From Sphingomonadales bacterium (GTDB taxonomy: Bacteria > Pseudomonadota > Alphaproteobacteria > SMXS01): a stretch of DNA of 40,324 nucleotides. A program made the position numbers and the translations under genes. Below the pieces are notes generated by a model. It had not been told where the DNA came from and ran no database searches. It saw only the letters and a program-made list of their open reading frames with translations. This document shows, piece after piece, positions 7,793-16,127 of the stretch (positions within the stretch are counted from its first letter, which is position 1; each line of letters starts with the position of its first letter). The stretch is from positions 1-40,324 of the forward strand of contig JALHLV010000035.1 in the NCBI GenBank assembly GCA_022844405.1, read 5' to 3'.

Positions 7793-8569
7793 CTACTCGC
7801 TTTCGCCGGTCTGGGTTTCCTCGAACAGCGCCGCCACCATCTTCTTCAGGTGCTCGCGCAGCGCCGTGTCGGTTTCCTCATCCGACAGGCCCAGCGTCTG
7901 GCGGAACGCCATGCCTTCCAGCACGTAGTTCACCAGCGTGCCGCCCAGCCGGAACTTCTCCTTGTCGTGCTGCCACTCCGGCATGATCACCGCGGTGAGC
8001 TGCCGCGACTTCTGCCGGAACTGCCAGTACTGGCTATTGACTAGGTCGCCCAGATGCGGGTCGGTGCGCGCCGCCATGGCGATCTCCAGGAACGCCACAT
8101 AGGATGAATCCTGCACGAAGCCCCAGAGCGCGTCGATCCGCCGGCCATGCAGCTGATCGTCCGACGGTTCGGAGGGACCACGCGCATAGGATTGTTGCAG
8201 CTCGATCTGCTGCTGGAAGATGAACTGCAGCGCCGCCTCGATGGCCGCGGATTTGGACTCGAAATGATGTTGCATGGCGCCTTTCGACAGGCCGGCCTTG
8301 CGCGCCACCTGGCCAAGCGTCAGGTTCGAATACCCGTATTCGGCGAGACACTCGACGATGGCACGCAGGATGCTGTCGCGGGTGAACTCGCTCTTGGTGG
8401 TCTGCCAGTGCTCCGGGTCCGAGTTCTCCTTCGCCTGCTGCAATGCAAGCTTGCGGCGCTGCCGCGAGTCGAGCTCGGTGGTGCGGCTGCCGTCGGAACC
8501 CGAATCCCTGTCCCGGCGGGCGAACGTCGCGCCATGCTGTCGAACGTTCGCCAGATCCCCCATGGCCAT
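7793..8569 (-). CDS. TetR/AcrR-family transcriptional regulator
   Basis: 258 residues. The DNA-binding domain is at about 60-108 (RDSILRAIVECLAEYGYSNLTL, then VARKAGLSKGAMQHHFESKSA), followed by a helical ligand domain. About 58 charged residues precede the helix-turn-helix, longer than usual for the family. The chosen ATG has GGGGAGGAAG upstream, and a second in-frame ATG lies two codons later. The first codons contain a perfect palindrome CGAACGTTCG (8541-8550) and another CGAACGT copy (8521-8527), possibly an internal operator. The nearest plus-strand gene is the GT4 at 8980, separated by 410 bases. Confidence 0.85.
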   Translation of the reverse strand: MAMGDLANVRQHGATFARRDRDSGSDGSRTTELDSRQRRKLALQQAKENSDPEHWQTTKSEFTRDSILRAIVECLAEYGYSNLTLGQVARKAGLSKGAMQHHFESKSAAIEAALQFIFQQQIELQQSYARGPSEPSDDQLHGRRIDALWGFVQDSSYVAFLEIAMAARTDPHLGDLVNSQYWQFRQKSRQLTAVIMPEWQHDKEKFRLGGTLVNYVLEGMAFRQTLGLSDEETDTALREHLKKMVAALFEETQTGESE

Positions 8570-8979
8570 GAACGTCTTCCTCCCCTCAGTTATCGGTCAC
8601 ATGCTATGCCGCAATCAACATTCCGTCCATAAGAGATGCATTTTTCTTGATGGGTCCAACGGCCTCCCCGGCAATGACGAGGCCGCTGGATACACCATCA
8701 AGGAACTGATTATAATGGGATTTATAGGATCTCACATCGACGAGAAAGCAATCACGTTTGTCTTATTGTTTTGTGTGGGCCTGCTCGCGGCGCCCCTCGC
8801 TGGCGCGCGGGCGAGCGTCGATACGCTGCTGGCGCGGTGTGCGATCAGGGCGCCATCGACCCGGACATCCGGCGTCATGCGGATGCGGCCGGACGAGTAT
8901 CCCTGGGCATGGCCGCCGCGCCCGCGCGTCACCCTCCACCGGCTGGAAAAGCGCCCTGCCTTCGGCTATAGCGGTCCGG
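8570..8979. other. 410-base intergenic region between TetR and GT4 genes
   Basis: The first part (8585-8770) is AT-richer than its surroundings and contains a TATAAT at 8711-8716, with TGGATA 18 bases upstream, a plausible sigma-70 promoter for the GT4 gene. An ATG overlapping that box opens a 107-codon frame with a hydrophobic stretch at about residues 12-31, running past the GT4 start to 9038. It has no good ribosome site and a low-complexity arginine/proline tail, so I do not call it a gene. Confidence 0.4.
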
Positions 8980-10128
8980 ATGCACATTCGTTTTCTGACG
9001 GCGCGTCTGAACGGAACGGCGGGCGCCGGCGCCTATGACAGCCACCTGATCGAAGCCCTCGCGGCCCGCGGCCACCGGATCAGCGTCATCGTGCGCGCCG
9101 GCCAGGGGCAGGATGGTCCGGTCGCGGTCTATCCGCTGCCGGTCGCGTCGCTGGCCGGCGGGCCGCTCGGGAAATTCGACCTGCCGATCTCGCTGATGCG
9201 CGGGCGCCGCGCCGTGCGGCGGCTGTCATGCCCGGCGCCGGACGTCACCATCGCCTCCGAGCACCTGTTCCTCCGGGGGCATGCCGCGAAGTTCCGCCGC
9301 CGGCCCTGGGTCTATTTCCCCCATGCCTTCAGCTACCCCGATGACGTCGAGCAATTCACCGTGTCCAAGCTGCATCACCGCCTGTCCATGCGGGCGGCGC
9401 GCCGGTTGCAGCGCTGGGCCGTGGCACACGCCGATACGACGGTCAGGCTGTGCCGGACCAGCATGGAAGGCATCATGGAGCAGCTGTCCATCGAGGACAT
9501 GGGACGCTTCACCCTGGTCACGCCGGGGACATGGACCGAGGCCACGCCCAGCCGCCGCGATCCGTCCGCGCCGCTCCGGCTGCTGTTGGTCGCGGACGGC
9601 CTGCACCCGAGCACGCGCGTCGACCTGGCGATCCGCGCCGCGCTGTCGCTGCCGGCCGGGTCGCGCTGGGAACTGCATATCGTCGGCGATGGCGACGACC
9701 GCACGATCTACGAAACCCAGGCCGCCGATGACGGCCGCATCCTGCCGATCCATTTTCACGGCGCCCACGACGACCTGAGCCCGTTCTACGGGCGATGCGA
9801 CTTGCTGCTGTTCCCGTCGCGGCTGGAGCATATGGGGCTCGTGCTGACCGGCGCCATGAAGCACGGCCTGCCGGTGCTGGCGCTCGACAGCCGCATCAAG
9901 GGACTGCACACCGCCAGCAACGAGATCATCGACAATGGCGAAACCGGCTGGCTGGCGGACTCCGACGCGGCGTTCATCGCCGGCGTGCACCGGCTGGTGG
10001 CCGATCCGGAGCCGGTCGCGGCGGCGGGCGCGCGCGCCCACCTGGTGGCCAGCCAGCGCTTCGCCTGGCCACGCCACGTGGACCGCTGGGAAGAGGTGCT
10101 GCACGAGATCGTGGCGCGCTCCCGGTGA
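8980..10128 (+). CDS. Glycosyltransferase family 4 (GT-B) protein
   Basis: 382 residues from ATG 8980. MHIRFLTARLNGTAGAGAY is the typical first strand and glycine loop of a GT4 N-terminal Rossmann domain. The C-terminal domain shows LRLLLVADGLHPSTRVDLAI and LLLFPSRLEHMGLVLTGAMK, the nucleotide-sugar binding E-x7-type region, followed by HGLPVLALD. The acceptor and donor are unknown. The frame is open for 74 more codons upstream, but that part does not look like protein, so the internal ATG is preferred although its ribosome site is weak. The gene lies outside the main polysaccharide operon, followed by the glutaminase 79 bases later. Confidence 0.85.
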   Translation: MHIRFLTARLNGTAGAGAYDSHLIEALAARGHRISVIVRAGQGQDGPVAVYPLPVASLAGGPLGKFDLPISLMRGRRAVRRLSCPAPDVTIASEHLFLRGHAAKFRRRPWVYFPHAFSYPDDVEQFTVSKLHHRLSMRAARRLQRWAVAHADTTVRLCRTSMEGIMEQLSIEDMGRFTLVTPGTWTEATPSRRDPSAPLRLLLVADGLHPSTRVDLAIRAALSLPAGSRWELHIVGDGDDRTIYETQAADDGRILPIHFHGAHDDLSPFYGRCDLLLFPSRLEHMGLVLTGAMKHGLPVLALDSRIKGLHTASNEIIDNGETGWLADSDAAFIAGVHRLVADPEPVAAAGARAHLVASQRFAWPRHVDRWEEVLHEIVARSR

Positions 10129-10207
10129 TCCCGGGGCCGGGCCGGGCACCCAATGGCATGGATTTTGCTGGAATTCAGCTATCTCGGGGCGTCGATCGGG
10201 CGAGAAT

Positions 10208-11236
10208 ATGGAAGCGGCGGATTCCGTCGAACAGCCAGGCCATTCGAAAGTAGGGACGCTTTCCATCTCGGCGCGCGCGGAGATCGAAGGCAACCTTCGT
10301 CGTGTTCATGACCAGTTTTTGGGCAATCGCGAGGGAAAAGTAGCCGACTACATCCCCGAACTGGCGAAAGTGCCTCCGGACCAGTTCGGCCTCGCCATCG
10401 CCCTGACCACCGGCGAGGTGATTGCCGTCGGCGATGTAGACTCGCGGTTCACCATCCAGTCCACCTCCAAGGCACTCACCCTGGCGTTGCTGCTGGACAC
10501 CGTCGGCCACCAGGAGACCCTGCGCGTCGTCGGCACCCAGCCGAGCGGCGATCCGTTCAACGCCATCACCCTCGATCCGTCCACCAACCGCCCGTTCAAT
10601 CCCATGGTCAACGCCGGCGCCATCGCGGTGAGCGGCCGGCTGCTCGAGGCGCTGGGGCCGTCCGCCTTCGACCAGATACTCGAACATTTCAGCCGGGCGG
10701 CGGGCCGTGAGCTCACGGTGGACGAGAACGTCTTCGAATCGGAGCGCGTCACCGGCCACCGCAACCGGGCGATCGGCCATCTCCTGCGCGCCGCCGGCGT
10801 TTTCGATCTGCCTGTCGACGACGTGCTCGACGTGTATTTCCGGCAGTGCTCGATCCTCGTCACGGTGACCGACCTGGCGGTCATGGGCGCGACCCTGGCG
10901 AATATCGGCGTCAATCCTGCCACCCGCCGTGCCGTCTTCGGCGTCGACGCGGTGCGGGACACGATCTCGATCATGTTCACCTGCGGCATGTATGACGGCG
11001 CCGGCGACTGGGCGTGCAAGGTCGGGGTGCCGGCGAAAAGTGGCGTCGGCGGCGGCATCATGGCGGTGCTGAACCGGCAACTGGGCATCGGCGTGTTCTC
11101 GCCGCGCCTGGACATCGCCGGCAACTCGGTGCGCGGCAAACTGGTCTGCCGCAGCCTGGCAGATGAGCTGGGGCTGCACACCTTCGACTGGACCAACATG
11201 GGCTCGAGCTTCCTCAAGGCCCTCGGCGTCGGGTAA
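10208..11236 (+). CDS. glsA: Glutaminase (GlsA type)
   Basis: 342 residues. The serine-lysine dyad is visible as S85-T-S-K88 in FTIQSTSKAL, with NPMVNAGAI, ERVTGHRNRA and SGVGGGIMAVL as further family signatures. It hydrolyses L-glutamine to glutamate and ammonia in the cytoplasm. The frame is open far upstream but overlaps the GT4 gene; ATG 10208 with GGGCGAG before it is chosen. The N-terminus is about 30 residues longer than the usual E. coli-type protein. It converges with the phosphatase gene, leaving only nine bases between the two stops and no visible terminator. Confidence 0.9.
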   Translation: MEAADSVEQPGHSKVGTLSISARAEIEGNLRRVHDQFLGNREGKVADYIPELAKVPPDQFGLAIALTTGEVIAVGDVDSRFTIQSTSKALTLALLLDTVGHQETLRVVGTQPSGDPFNAITLDPSTNRPFNPMVNAGAIAVSGRLLEALGPSAFDQILEHFSRAAGRELTVDENVFESERVTGHRNRAIGHLLRAAGVFDLPVDDVLDVYFRQCSILVTVTDLAVMGATLANIGVNPATRRAVFGVDAVRDTISIMFTCGMYDGAGDWACKVGVPAKSGVGGGIMAVLNRQLGIGVFSPRLDIAGNSVRGKLVCRSLADELGLHTFDWTNMGSSFLKALGVG

Positions 11237-11245
11237 CGGAGGGTA

Positions 11246-11998
11246 TCAGTCGCCGGTCGCGATGAACCGGCGATCCTCGCCGTCGAGCACCACGCAGGTC
11301 AGCCGTCCGGAATGGTAGGCGCCGGTGTCCACCGAGATGCGGTGCGGCAGGTCGATGGCCTCGGTGACCTGCGAATGGCCGTGCACCACGCACAGCCCGC
11401 CGAAGGCACCGGCGTCGAGGAATTCGCGCCTGATCCACATCAGATCCTCGGGATCCTGCCGCTCGACGGGCACCCTGGGCCGGATGCCGGCATGGGCGAA
11501 CAGGTAGTCGCCCGACCGGTGGCTGAGCGCCAGGCCGTCGAGGAAGGCATGATGCGCCGCCGGCATGGCCTCGCGCAGCCGCAGCGCCACGGCAGTGAAG
11601 TCGGCCGCCCTGCCGGCCAGCCCTTCGCGAATGCCGTAGCTGACCACGGTCATGATGCCGCCGGTGTCGAACCAGGCGGGGCCGATCTCGGGCGCGTCCA
11701 GGAAGCGCTTCCACAAATCTTCGTGATTGCCCTTGAGGAACACCGGATCGAAGCGCCGATCGACTGCCTCCAGCATGAAATCGATCACGCCGGCGCTGTC
11801 GGGTCCCCGGTCCACATAGTCGCCGAGGAAGACGATGACGCAGGGGCCGGCCGCGTCCGCGGCATCCTGCTCGATCCGCCGGTAGAGCGCGCGCAGCAGA
11901 TCCAGCCGGCCATGGATGTCGCCGACCGCGTAAATCCGCGCCGTCCCGGCAGGCCGGGGGGCCGCGGCGCGTCTGGAGCGGAACAGGTGGTTGAGCAT
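11246..11998 (-). CDS. PPP-family metallophosphoesterase (serine/threonine protein phosphatase-like)
   Basis: 250 residues. The metal-binding motifs of the PPP/calcineurin fold are all present: GDIHG (26-30), GDYVDRG (59-65), GNHE (90-93), a later HAG in LFAHAGIRP, and VVHGHS. It resembles bacterial PrpA/PrpB- or ApaH-like phosphatases. Substrates could be phosphoproteins or small phosphate esters. The short N-terminus carries a basic patch (FRSRRAAA). It lies just beside the polysaccharide locus, which encodes a tyrosine kinase, but a link is only speculation. The ribosome site before the ATG is poor. Confidence 0.88.
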   Translation of the reverse strand: MLNHLFRSRRAAAPRPAGTARIYAVGDIHGRLDLLRALYRRIEQDAADAAGPCVIVFLGDYVDRGPDSAGVIDFMLEAVDRRFDPVFLKGNHEDLWKRFLDAPEIGPAWFDTGGIMTVVSYGIREGLAGRAADFTAVALRLREAMPAAHHAFLDGLALSHRSGDYLFAHAGIRPRVPVERQDPEDLMWIRREFLDAGAFGGLCVVHGHSQVTEAIDLPHRISVDTGAYHSGRLTCVVLDGEDRRFIATGD

Positions 11999-12154
11999 GA
12001 TCTACAGTTGGGTCTGACGGCGCGTCATGTCCAGCGGCATGTCGTGGACGGCCGATCGGCGGGGCGGTCGCCGCCGGCGCCTAACAAATGCCATCATTCC
12101 TTGAACCCTTAGGGCGACCCAATACCAGTGAGCGCCGGATGAAGAACCGGGGCC

Positions 12155-13549
12155 GTGACCGGATTTGCCTTGAGCCTCAATCAGCTTCCCTTCTACATCC
12201 TGTTGGCCGCGGTCTGTCTGTCGCCGCTTCCATTCGGCGCGGTGCAGATCGGCGCCTGGAGCCTTCTCGCGTTCGTCGTCGGGCTGGTGACCGTGTGCTG
12301 GGCGGCGGCCGCGGCGCTGGGCGCGGGTCCCGATGTCCGTGTGCGCCGCCTGACATGGCCGCTCGTCGCGTTCCTGCTCGCCGTGGCCTGGATCGTGTTC
12401 CAGCTCAGCACGCTCGCACCCGCCTCGTGGCACCATCCGATCTGGGCCATGGCCGGCGAGGCGCTGGGCAAGCCGCTGGCCGGCCGTGTCGCGATCGATC
12501 CCGAAGCCGGCCGGTTCGCGCTGATCCGGCTGCTGAGCTACGCCGCCATATTCTGGCTGGCCGTCCAGTACGGCGCCGACGCGACGCTGGGCGAGCGGGC
12601 GCTGCGCATCCTCACCGTGACGGGCGCGGTCGCGGCGGGCGTCGGCCTGCTGATCTGGGGCGCCGGCCTCTCCCACCTGCTGTGGTTCGACGAGGGCTTC
12701 GTGGCGGTTCAGACGCGCTATGGGTCGCGCCTGGCCATGCCGTTCGTCAACCCCAATCACCTGGCGGCCTTCGCCGGCATGGGACTGATCTGCGCCGTCG
12801 GGCTGCTCGCTGGAGAGACTCGCGGGCTGTGGCGGCCGGAGACTGCCTGGCGCGAGAAGCTGCGGCGGTTCTTCGTCACGGTCATATCGCGACAGTGGCC
12901 CCTGCTGGTTTCCGTCATGGTCTATGCCATGGCCGTCCTGCTCAGCCAGTCGCGTGGCGGCGCGCTGGCATTGCTCTTCGGGCTGCTGGTGCTGGGGGCG
13001 GCGCTGGTCCGGCGCAGGAAGCCGCGGTTCAGCCAGATCATGGCGGCCATCGTGCTGGTGGCCGTCGTGGCCGGCGTGCTGTTCGCGCCAGCCGTCGACC
13101 GGCTCGCCGACCGGATCGGCGCCGTCGAGGCCGAGGCCGGCCAGCGCATGGAGATTTACCGCAATGCCGGCAAGGCGATCGAGGCGTCGCCGCTCCTGGG
13201 CTACGGCTATGGCGGGTTTCCGGCGCTCTACCGGATGTACGACCAGCAGGACATCGCCGGCGTGGTCGACTTCGCCCACAGCACGGTGCTCGAGAACGTC
13301 GTGGAGCTTGGGATACCGGCCGCCGCGCTGCTCTACGGCGCCATCCTGTGGACGGTCATCGCCTGCTGGCGCGGCGCCGGCGACAGGCGACGGGACCAGC
13401 ATATCCCGGCGCTGGCGGCGGCGGTCGCGGCCCTGGCGCTAATACACTCCATGGTTGATTTTCCGCTGCAGATTCCCGCCATCGCGGCAACGTTCTCGCT
13501 GATCCTCGGCGTGGGGTTCGCGCAGTCCGTTAGTTCGAAAAGTTCCTAA
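12155..13549 (+). CDS. O-antigen ligase/polymerase-like membrane protein (Wzy_C family)
   Basis: 464 residues with about ten to twelve hydrophobic spans. Family signatures are FVNPNHLAAF, SQSRGGALAL, and a periplasmic GYGYGGF loop with HSTVLENVVELG. Such proteins join polysaccharide units to lipid A-core or polymerise them. A separate Wzy-like protein lies at 26883, so this one may be a ligase or a second polymerase. The start is uncertain: a GTG at 12155 gives a sensible short N-terminus, with only a weak GAAG upstream, and a TTG a few codons later is possible. It heads the export block on the plus strand. Confidence 0.85.
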   Translation: MTGFALSLNQLPFYILLAAVCLSPLPFGAVQIGAWSLLAFVVGLVTVCWAAAAALGAGPDVRVRRLTWPLVAFLLAVAWIVFQLSTLAPASWHHPIWAMAGEALGKPLAGRVAIDPEAGRFALIRLLSYAAIFWLAVQYGADATLGERALRILTVTGAVAAGVGLLIWGAGLSHLLWFDEGFVAVQTRYGSRLAMPFVNPNHLAAFAGMGLICAVGLLAGETRGLWRPETAWREKLRRFFVTVISRQWPLLVSVMVYAMAVLLSQSRGGALALLFGLLVLGAALVRRRKPRFSQIMAAIVLVAVVAGVLFAPAVDRLADRIGAVEAEAGQRMEIYRNAGKAIEASPLLGYGYGGFPALYRMYDQQDIAGVVDFAHSTVLENVVELGIPAAALLYGAILWTVIACWRGAGDRRRDQHIPALAAAVAALALIHSMVDFPLQIPAIAATFSLILGVGFAQSVSSKSS

Positions 13550-13605
13550 CCTATTTATTTCAAAATGGAAAATAAATTTCTCGCGATCAAAATTTGCTTT
13601 CTGGG

Positions 13606-13622
13606 TTTTCGCACTGCGAAAA
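13606..13622. repeat. Inverted repeat in the leader of the small secreted protein
   Basis: TTTTCGC-ACT-GCGAAAA is a perfect 7-bp inverted repeat in an AT-rich gap (13550-13674). No T run follows on either strand, so it is more likely an operator or an mRNA structure than a terminator. It is 53 bases upstream of the ATG at 13675. Confidence 0.45.
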
Positions 13623-13674
13623 GCGTGATACAACCGTAAGCATTGTTGGGCATCTGAAAACTGTGAGGCTCGTT

Positions 13675-14115
13675 ATGGCAACATCCTTTACGAGGCTGAT
13701 CTATGCTATTGGGTTTGGGGCTATATCGACGGTAGGAGCGGCGCACGCTGACGAAAACGCGCTGCCGCCTCCGCTGGCGCAACAACTGAGTGCTCTGATA
13801 CAGGGCTCTGTGGGTGGCAACATCGACCCGGGAATCTTCGCACTTGCAGTGCAAAACCCCGGGTTCTCGGACGAGATCGCCTGCATTTCGGTGCAGTTCT
13901 TCGGTCAACCCGAGACCATCGAGCAGCAGATTCTTCAGGGTATCTCGGATCCCGAGCAACAAGCCGCTGTGAGCACCGCCGTGTCGGCATGCTCCCAGAA
14001 GGATGTTGCCGGTGGGTATGGCGTGGCGATCGCGTCATTCAATCAGGGAATCATCGGCGGTGACGTCAACACGTTGTCCAACACGCAGGACAACGCGTCG
14101 CCCGTGTCGCCGTAG
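13675..14115 (+). CDS. Small secreted protein of unknown function
   Basis: 146 residues. Residues 1-24 form a signal peptide (LIYAIGFGAISTVGAAHA, cleavage after AHA). The mature part is acidic and rich in Q, S and A, with two cysteines (DEIACIS and VSACSQKD) that could form a disulfide, and glycine-rich stretches (SVGGNIDPG, NQGIIGGDVN). I recognise no family. The ATG with TGAGG upstream is preferred over the longer open frame because it puts the signal peptide at the N-terminus. It sits 45 bases before the beta-barrel gene, so it is probably exported to the periplasm and linked to polymer export. Confidence 0.75.
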   Translation: MATSFTRLIYAIGFGAISTVGAAHADENALPPPLAQQLSALIQGSVGGNIDPGIFALAVQNPGFSDEIACISVQFFGQPETIEQQILQGISDPEQQAAVSTAVSACSQKDVAGGYGVAIASFNQGIIGGDVNTLSNTQDNASPVSP

Positions 14116-14160
14116 GTCTGATCAGGCACCCACCGAACAAGAACAGATTAGGGAGCAGGC

Positions 14161-15447
14161 TTGCGTTTGCCTGAAGCAAATATGTTGCGTCGGACACGGA
14201 AGTGTTTGGTGGCGGCCTCGGCATGTGCCGCCGCCGTATCGGCCGGTACCCAGACAGCTTGGGCCCAGCTAGCGAACGGCCAGCACGGGAATACCGTGCT
14301 GACGACCCCCGGTCCCTATGACCCCATCGGCTTCAGGGCGGGACCGATCTTCTTCTTTCCGTCGGTTTCGGTCCAGGGCATCTACAACGACAACATCTAC
14401 GCCGAGGAAACCAATAAGCGCGGGGACGAACTCCTTGTCATCCGCCCGGAACTGCAGGTGCAGACCGATTGGTCGCGGCACGAAGTGCAGCTCTATGCCA
14501 TGGGTGAATTCGGCCTGTACGAGGGCTTTACGGACGAGGACTATCAGGACTACCTCTTCCAGGGCCGGTTCCGCCTCGATGTAAGCCGGGCCACGAACAT
14601 CATCTTCGAGGCCGGCCACGGGCGCGACCACCAGCAGCGCGGCGATCCCGAGGAAGTCGAGGGTCTCGAGCCTACCGAGTTCGACCTCACCGACGCCAAG
14701 GTCCAGGTCAACCAGGCGCTCGGTCGCCTCAAGCTGTCCGGCGGTGGCAGCTTCCGCAAATACGACTTCAACGACGTGGAGGCCGTCGGCGGTGGCTTCA
14801 TCAACAACGACGACCGCGACCGCGACATCTTCGTCGCCAATGCCAAGGCCGCGTTCGAGTTCTCGCCTGGCTACAGTGCCTATGCCGAGTTCTCCTACAA
14901 CTGGCGCGACTTCGACGATCTGGTCGACGACGTCGGCATCAATCGCGATTCCAAGGGCTTCGAGCTCAATGCCGGTCTGACATTCGAGCTGACCAACCTG
15001 ATCCAGGGCTCCATCTATGGCGGCTATATGCAGCAGGATCCGGAAGACCCGGCGCTGCAGAAGATCAAGGGGCCTGCCTTCGGCGCCAGCCTCGACTGGA
15101 ACGTCACGCCGCTGACGACTGTCGGCCTCAAGGGCCAGCGGACGATCGAGGACAGCCAGTTCGCGCTGTCGTCGGGCTACTTCGCCGACCGGGGCCGACT
15201 GACCGTCGACCACAAGATACGCGAGAACATCATCATCAGCGTGTTCGGCGAGATCGGTCAGGACGACTATCGCGGCATCGCCCGGAACGATTTCCGTTAT
15301 GGCGTCGGCGGCTCGCTCGAATGGCGGTTCAACCGGCACTTCGCGGCGAATGTCGCGTACAGCTACCAGGGCCGGGATTCCAACTTCGCCGCCATCGAGG
15401 ACTTCAACAGGAACCTGGTGAGCGTCGGTTTGAAGGCACGTTACTGA
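14161..15447 (+). CDS. Outer-membrane beta-barrel protein of the polysaccharide export block
   Basis: 428 residues. A signal peptide (basic RRTRK, then hydrophobic, then AWA|QLA near residue 35) is followed by alternating amphipathic strands rich in Y, F, D and G. The protein ends in VSVGLKARY, a C-terminal aromatic residue typical of BAM-inserted barrels. It resembles the BBP2-type barrels found in exopolysaccharide loci. The TTG start is chosen because AGGGAG lies five bases upstream; an ATG eight codons later is possible. The short OPX gene follows 63 bases downstream, suggesting that the two make one outer-membrane exit. Confidence 0.85.
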   Translation: MRLPEANMLRRTRKCLVAASACAAAVSAGTQTAWAQLANGQHGNTVLTTPGPYDPIGFRAGPIFFFPSVSVQGIYNDNIYAEETNKRGDELLVIRPELQVQTDWSRHEVQLYAMGEFGLYEGFTDEDYQDYLFQGRFRLDVSRATNIIFEAGHGRDHQQRGDPEEVEGLEPTEFDLTDAKVQVNQALGRLKLSGGGSFRKYDFNDVEAVGGGFINNDDRDRDIFVANAKAAFEFSPGYSAYAEFSYNWRDFDDLVDDVGINRDSKGFELNAGLTFELTNLIQGSIYGGYMQQDPEDPALQKIKGPAFGASLDWNVTPLTTVGLKGQRTIEDSQFALSSGYFADRGRLTVDHKIRENIIISVFGEIGQDDYRGIARNDFRYGVGGSLEWRFNRHFAANVAYSYQGRDSNFAAIEDFNRNLVSVGLKARY

Positions 15448-15510
15448 GGTCGTTTCTGAAGTATCGGGGGGATATGTCCGGGACCCATCTCCTTTGCTTC
15501 GGAGGTCGCA

Positions 15511-16050
15511 ATGCACACATGGGGGCGTGATTTGGTAAGACTGCTCGCAACTGTCATGTTGCTTCTTGTTTCCGTTACGGCCGCTTCGGCCAGCGACCCG
15601 ACCGGCTACAGGCTGGGCGCCGGCGACGAAGTGCGGGTGACGGTATTCAACCACGCCGACCTGTCCGGCCAGTTCACCATCAGCGGCGATGGCGTGATCG
15701 CCCTGCCGCTGGTGGGGGACGTCAAGGCCGGCGGCCTGACACCGCAGGAAGTCGAGGCTCAGATCAAGGATGCGCTGGAGCCCGACTTCCTCAAGAACGC
15801 ATCGGTCAACGTCGACGTTCTCAACTACCGGCCGTTCTACATCCTGGGCGAAGTCAACAAGCCCGGCAGCTATCCGTATGTTTCCGGCATGCGGGTGGTG
15901 AATGCGGTCGCTTTATCGGGCGGCTATACCGTGCGCGCCAGTCAGGGAAAGATATTCATTGAGCGGGGCGGGCAGAAGAAGGTCCCCGCCGATCCGCAGA
16001 CCCAGGTGCTGCCCGGCGACATCGTTCACGTACCCGAACGGTTCTTCTGA
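15511..16050 (+). CDS. Short polysaccharide export protein (OPX/Wza family)
   Basis: 179 residues, about half of E. coli Wza. A signal peptide (about 1-28) lacks a lipobox cysteine. The Poly_export domain covers about 31-105 (YRLGAGDEVRVTVFNHADLSG), and one SLBB domain covers about 107-155 (YILGEVNKPGSYPYVSGM, then LSGGYTVRA). The C-terminal amphipathic helix that forms the Wza pore is absent, as the chain ends in VHVPERFF. This protein therefore probably gates a periplasmic channel and needs a partner barrel. GGAGG precedes the ATG at a good distance. Wzc follows 77 bases later. Confidence 0.92.
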   Translation: MHTWGRDLVRLLATVMLLLVSVTAASASDPTGYRLGAGDEVRVTVFNHADLSGQFTISGDGVIALPLVGDVKAGGLTPQEVEAQIKDALEPDFLKNASVNVDVLNYRPFYILGEVNKPGSYPYVSGMRVVNAVALSGGYTVRASQGKIFIERGGQKKVPADPQTQVLPGDIVHVPERFF

Positions 16051-16127
16051 TGTCACGGCGGGCCGGTTCGCCCGTTTGCCCGGCGCGGGTGGGCTTCTCG
16101 AAACTCCAGTAAGCGGATTGCAGCAGC

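Noticed and set aside
8758-8979. N-terminal extension of the GT4 gene
   Set aside because: The extra 74 residues are arginine/serine/cysteine-rich and precede the natural first strand MHIRFLTARL.
9935-10207. N-terminal extension of the glutaminase
   Set aside because: It would overlap the GT4 gene by almost 200 bases in another frame; the extra residues look non-coding.
13532-13544. LexA-like GTTC repeats (GTTC-gaaaa-GTTC)
   Set aside because: The alphaproteobacterial LexA box needs seven bases between the two GTTC; here there are five.
13529-13550. GTTAG...CTAAC stem at the end of the ligase gene as a terminator
   Set aside because: Only five base pairs and a 12-base loop, with an interrupted T run.
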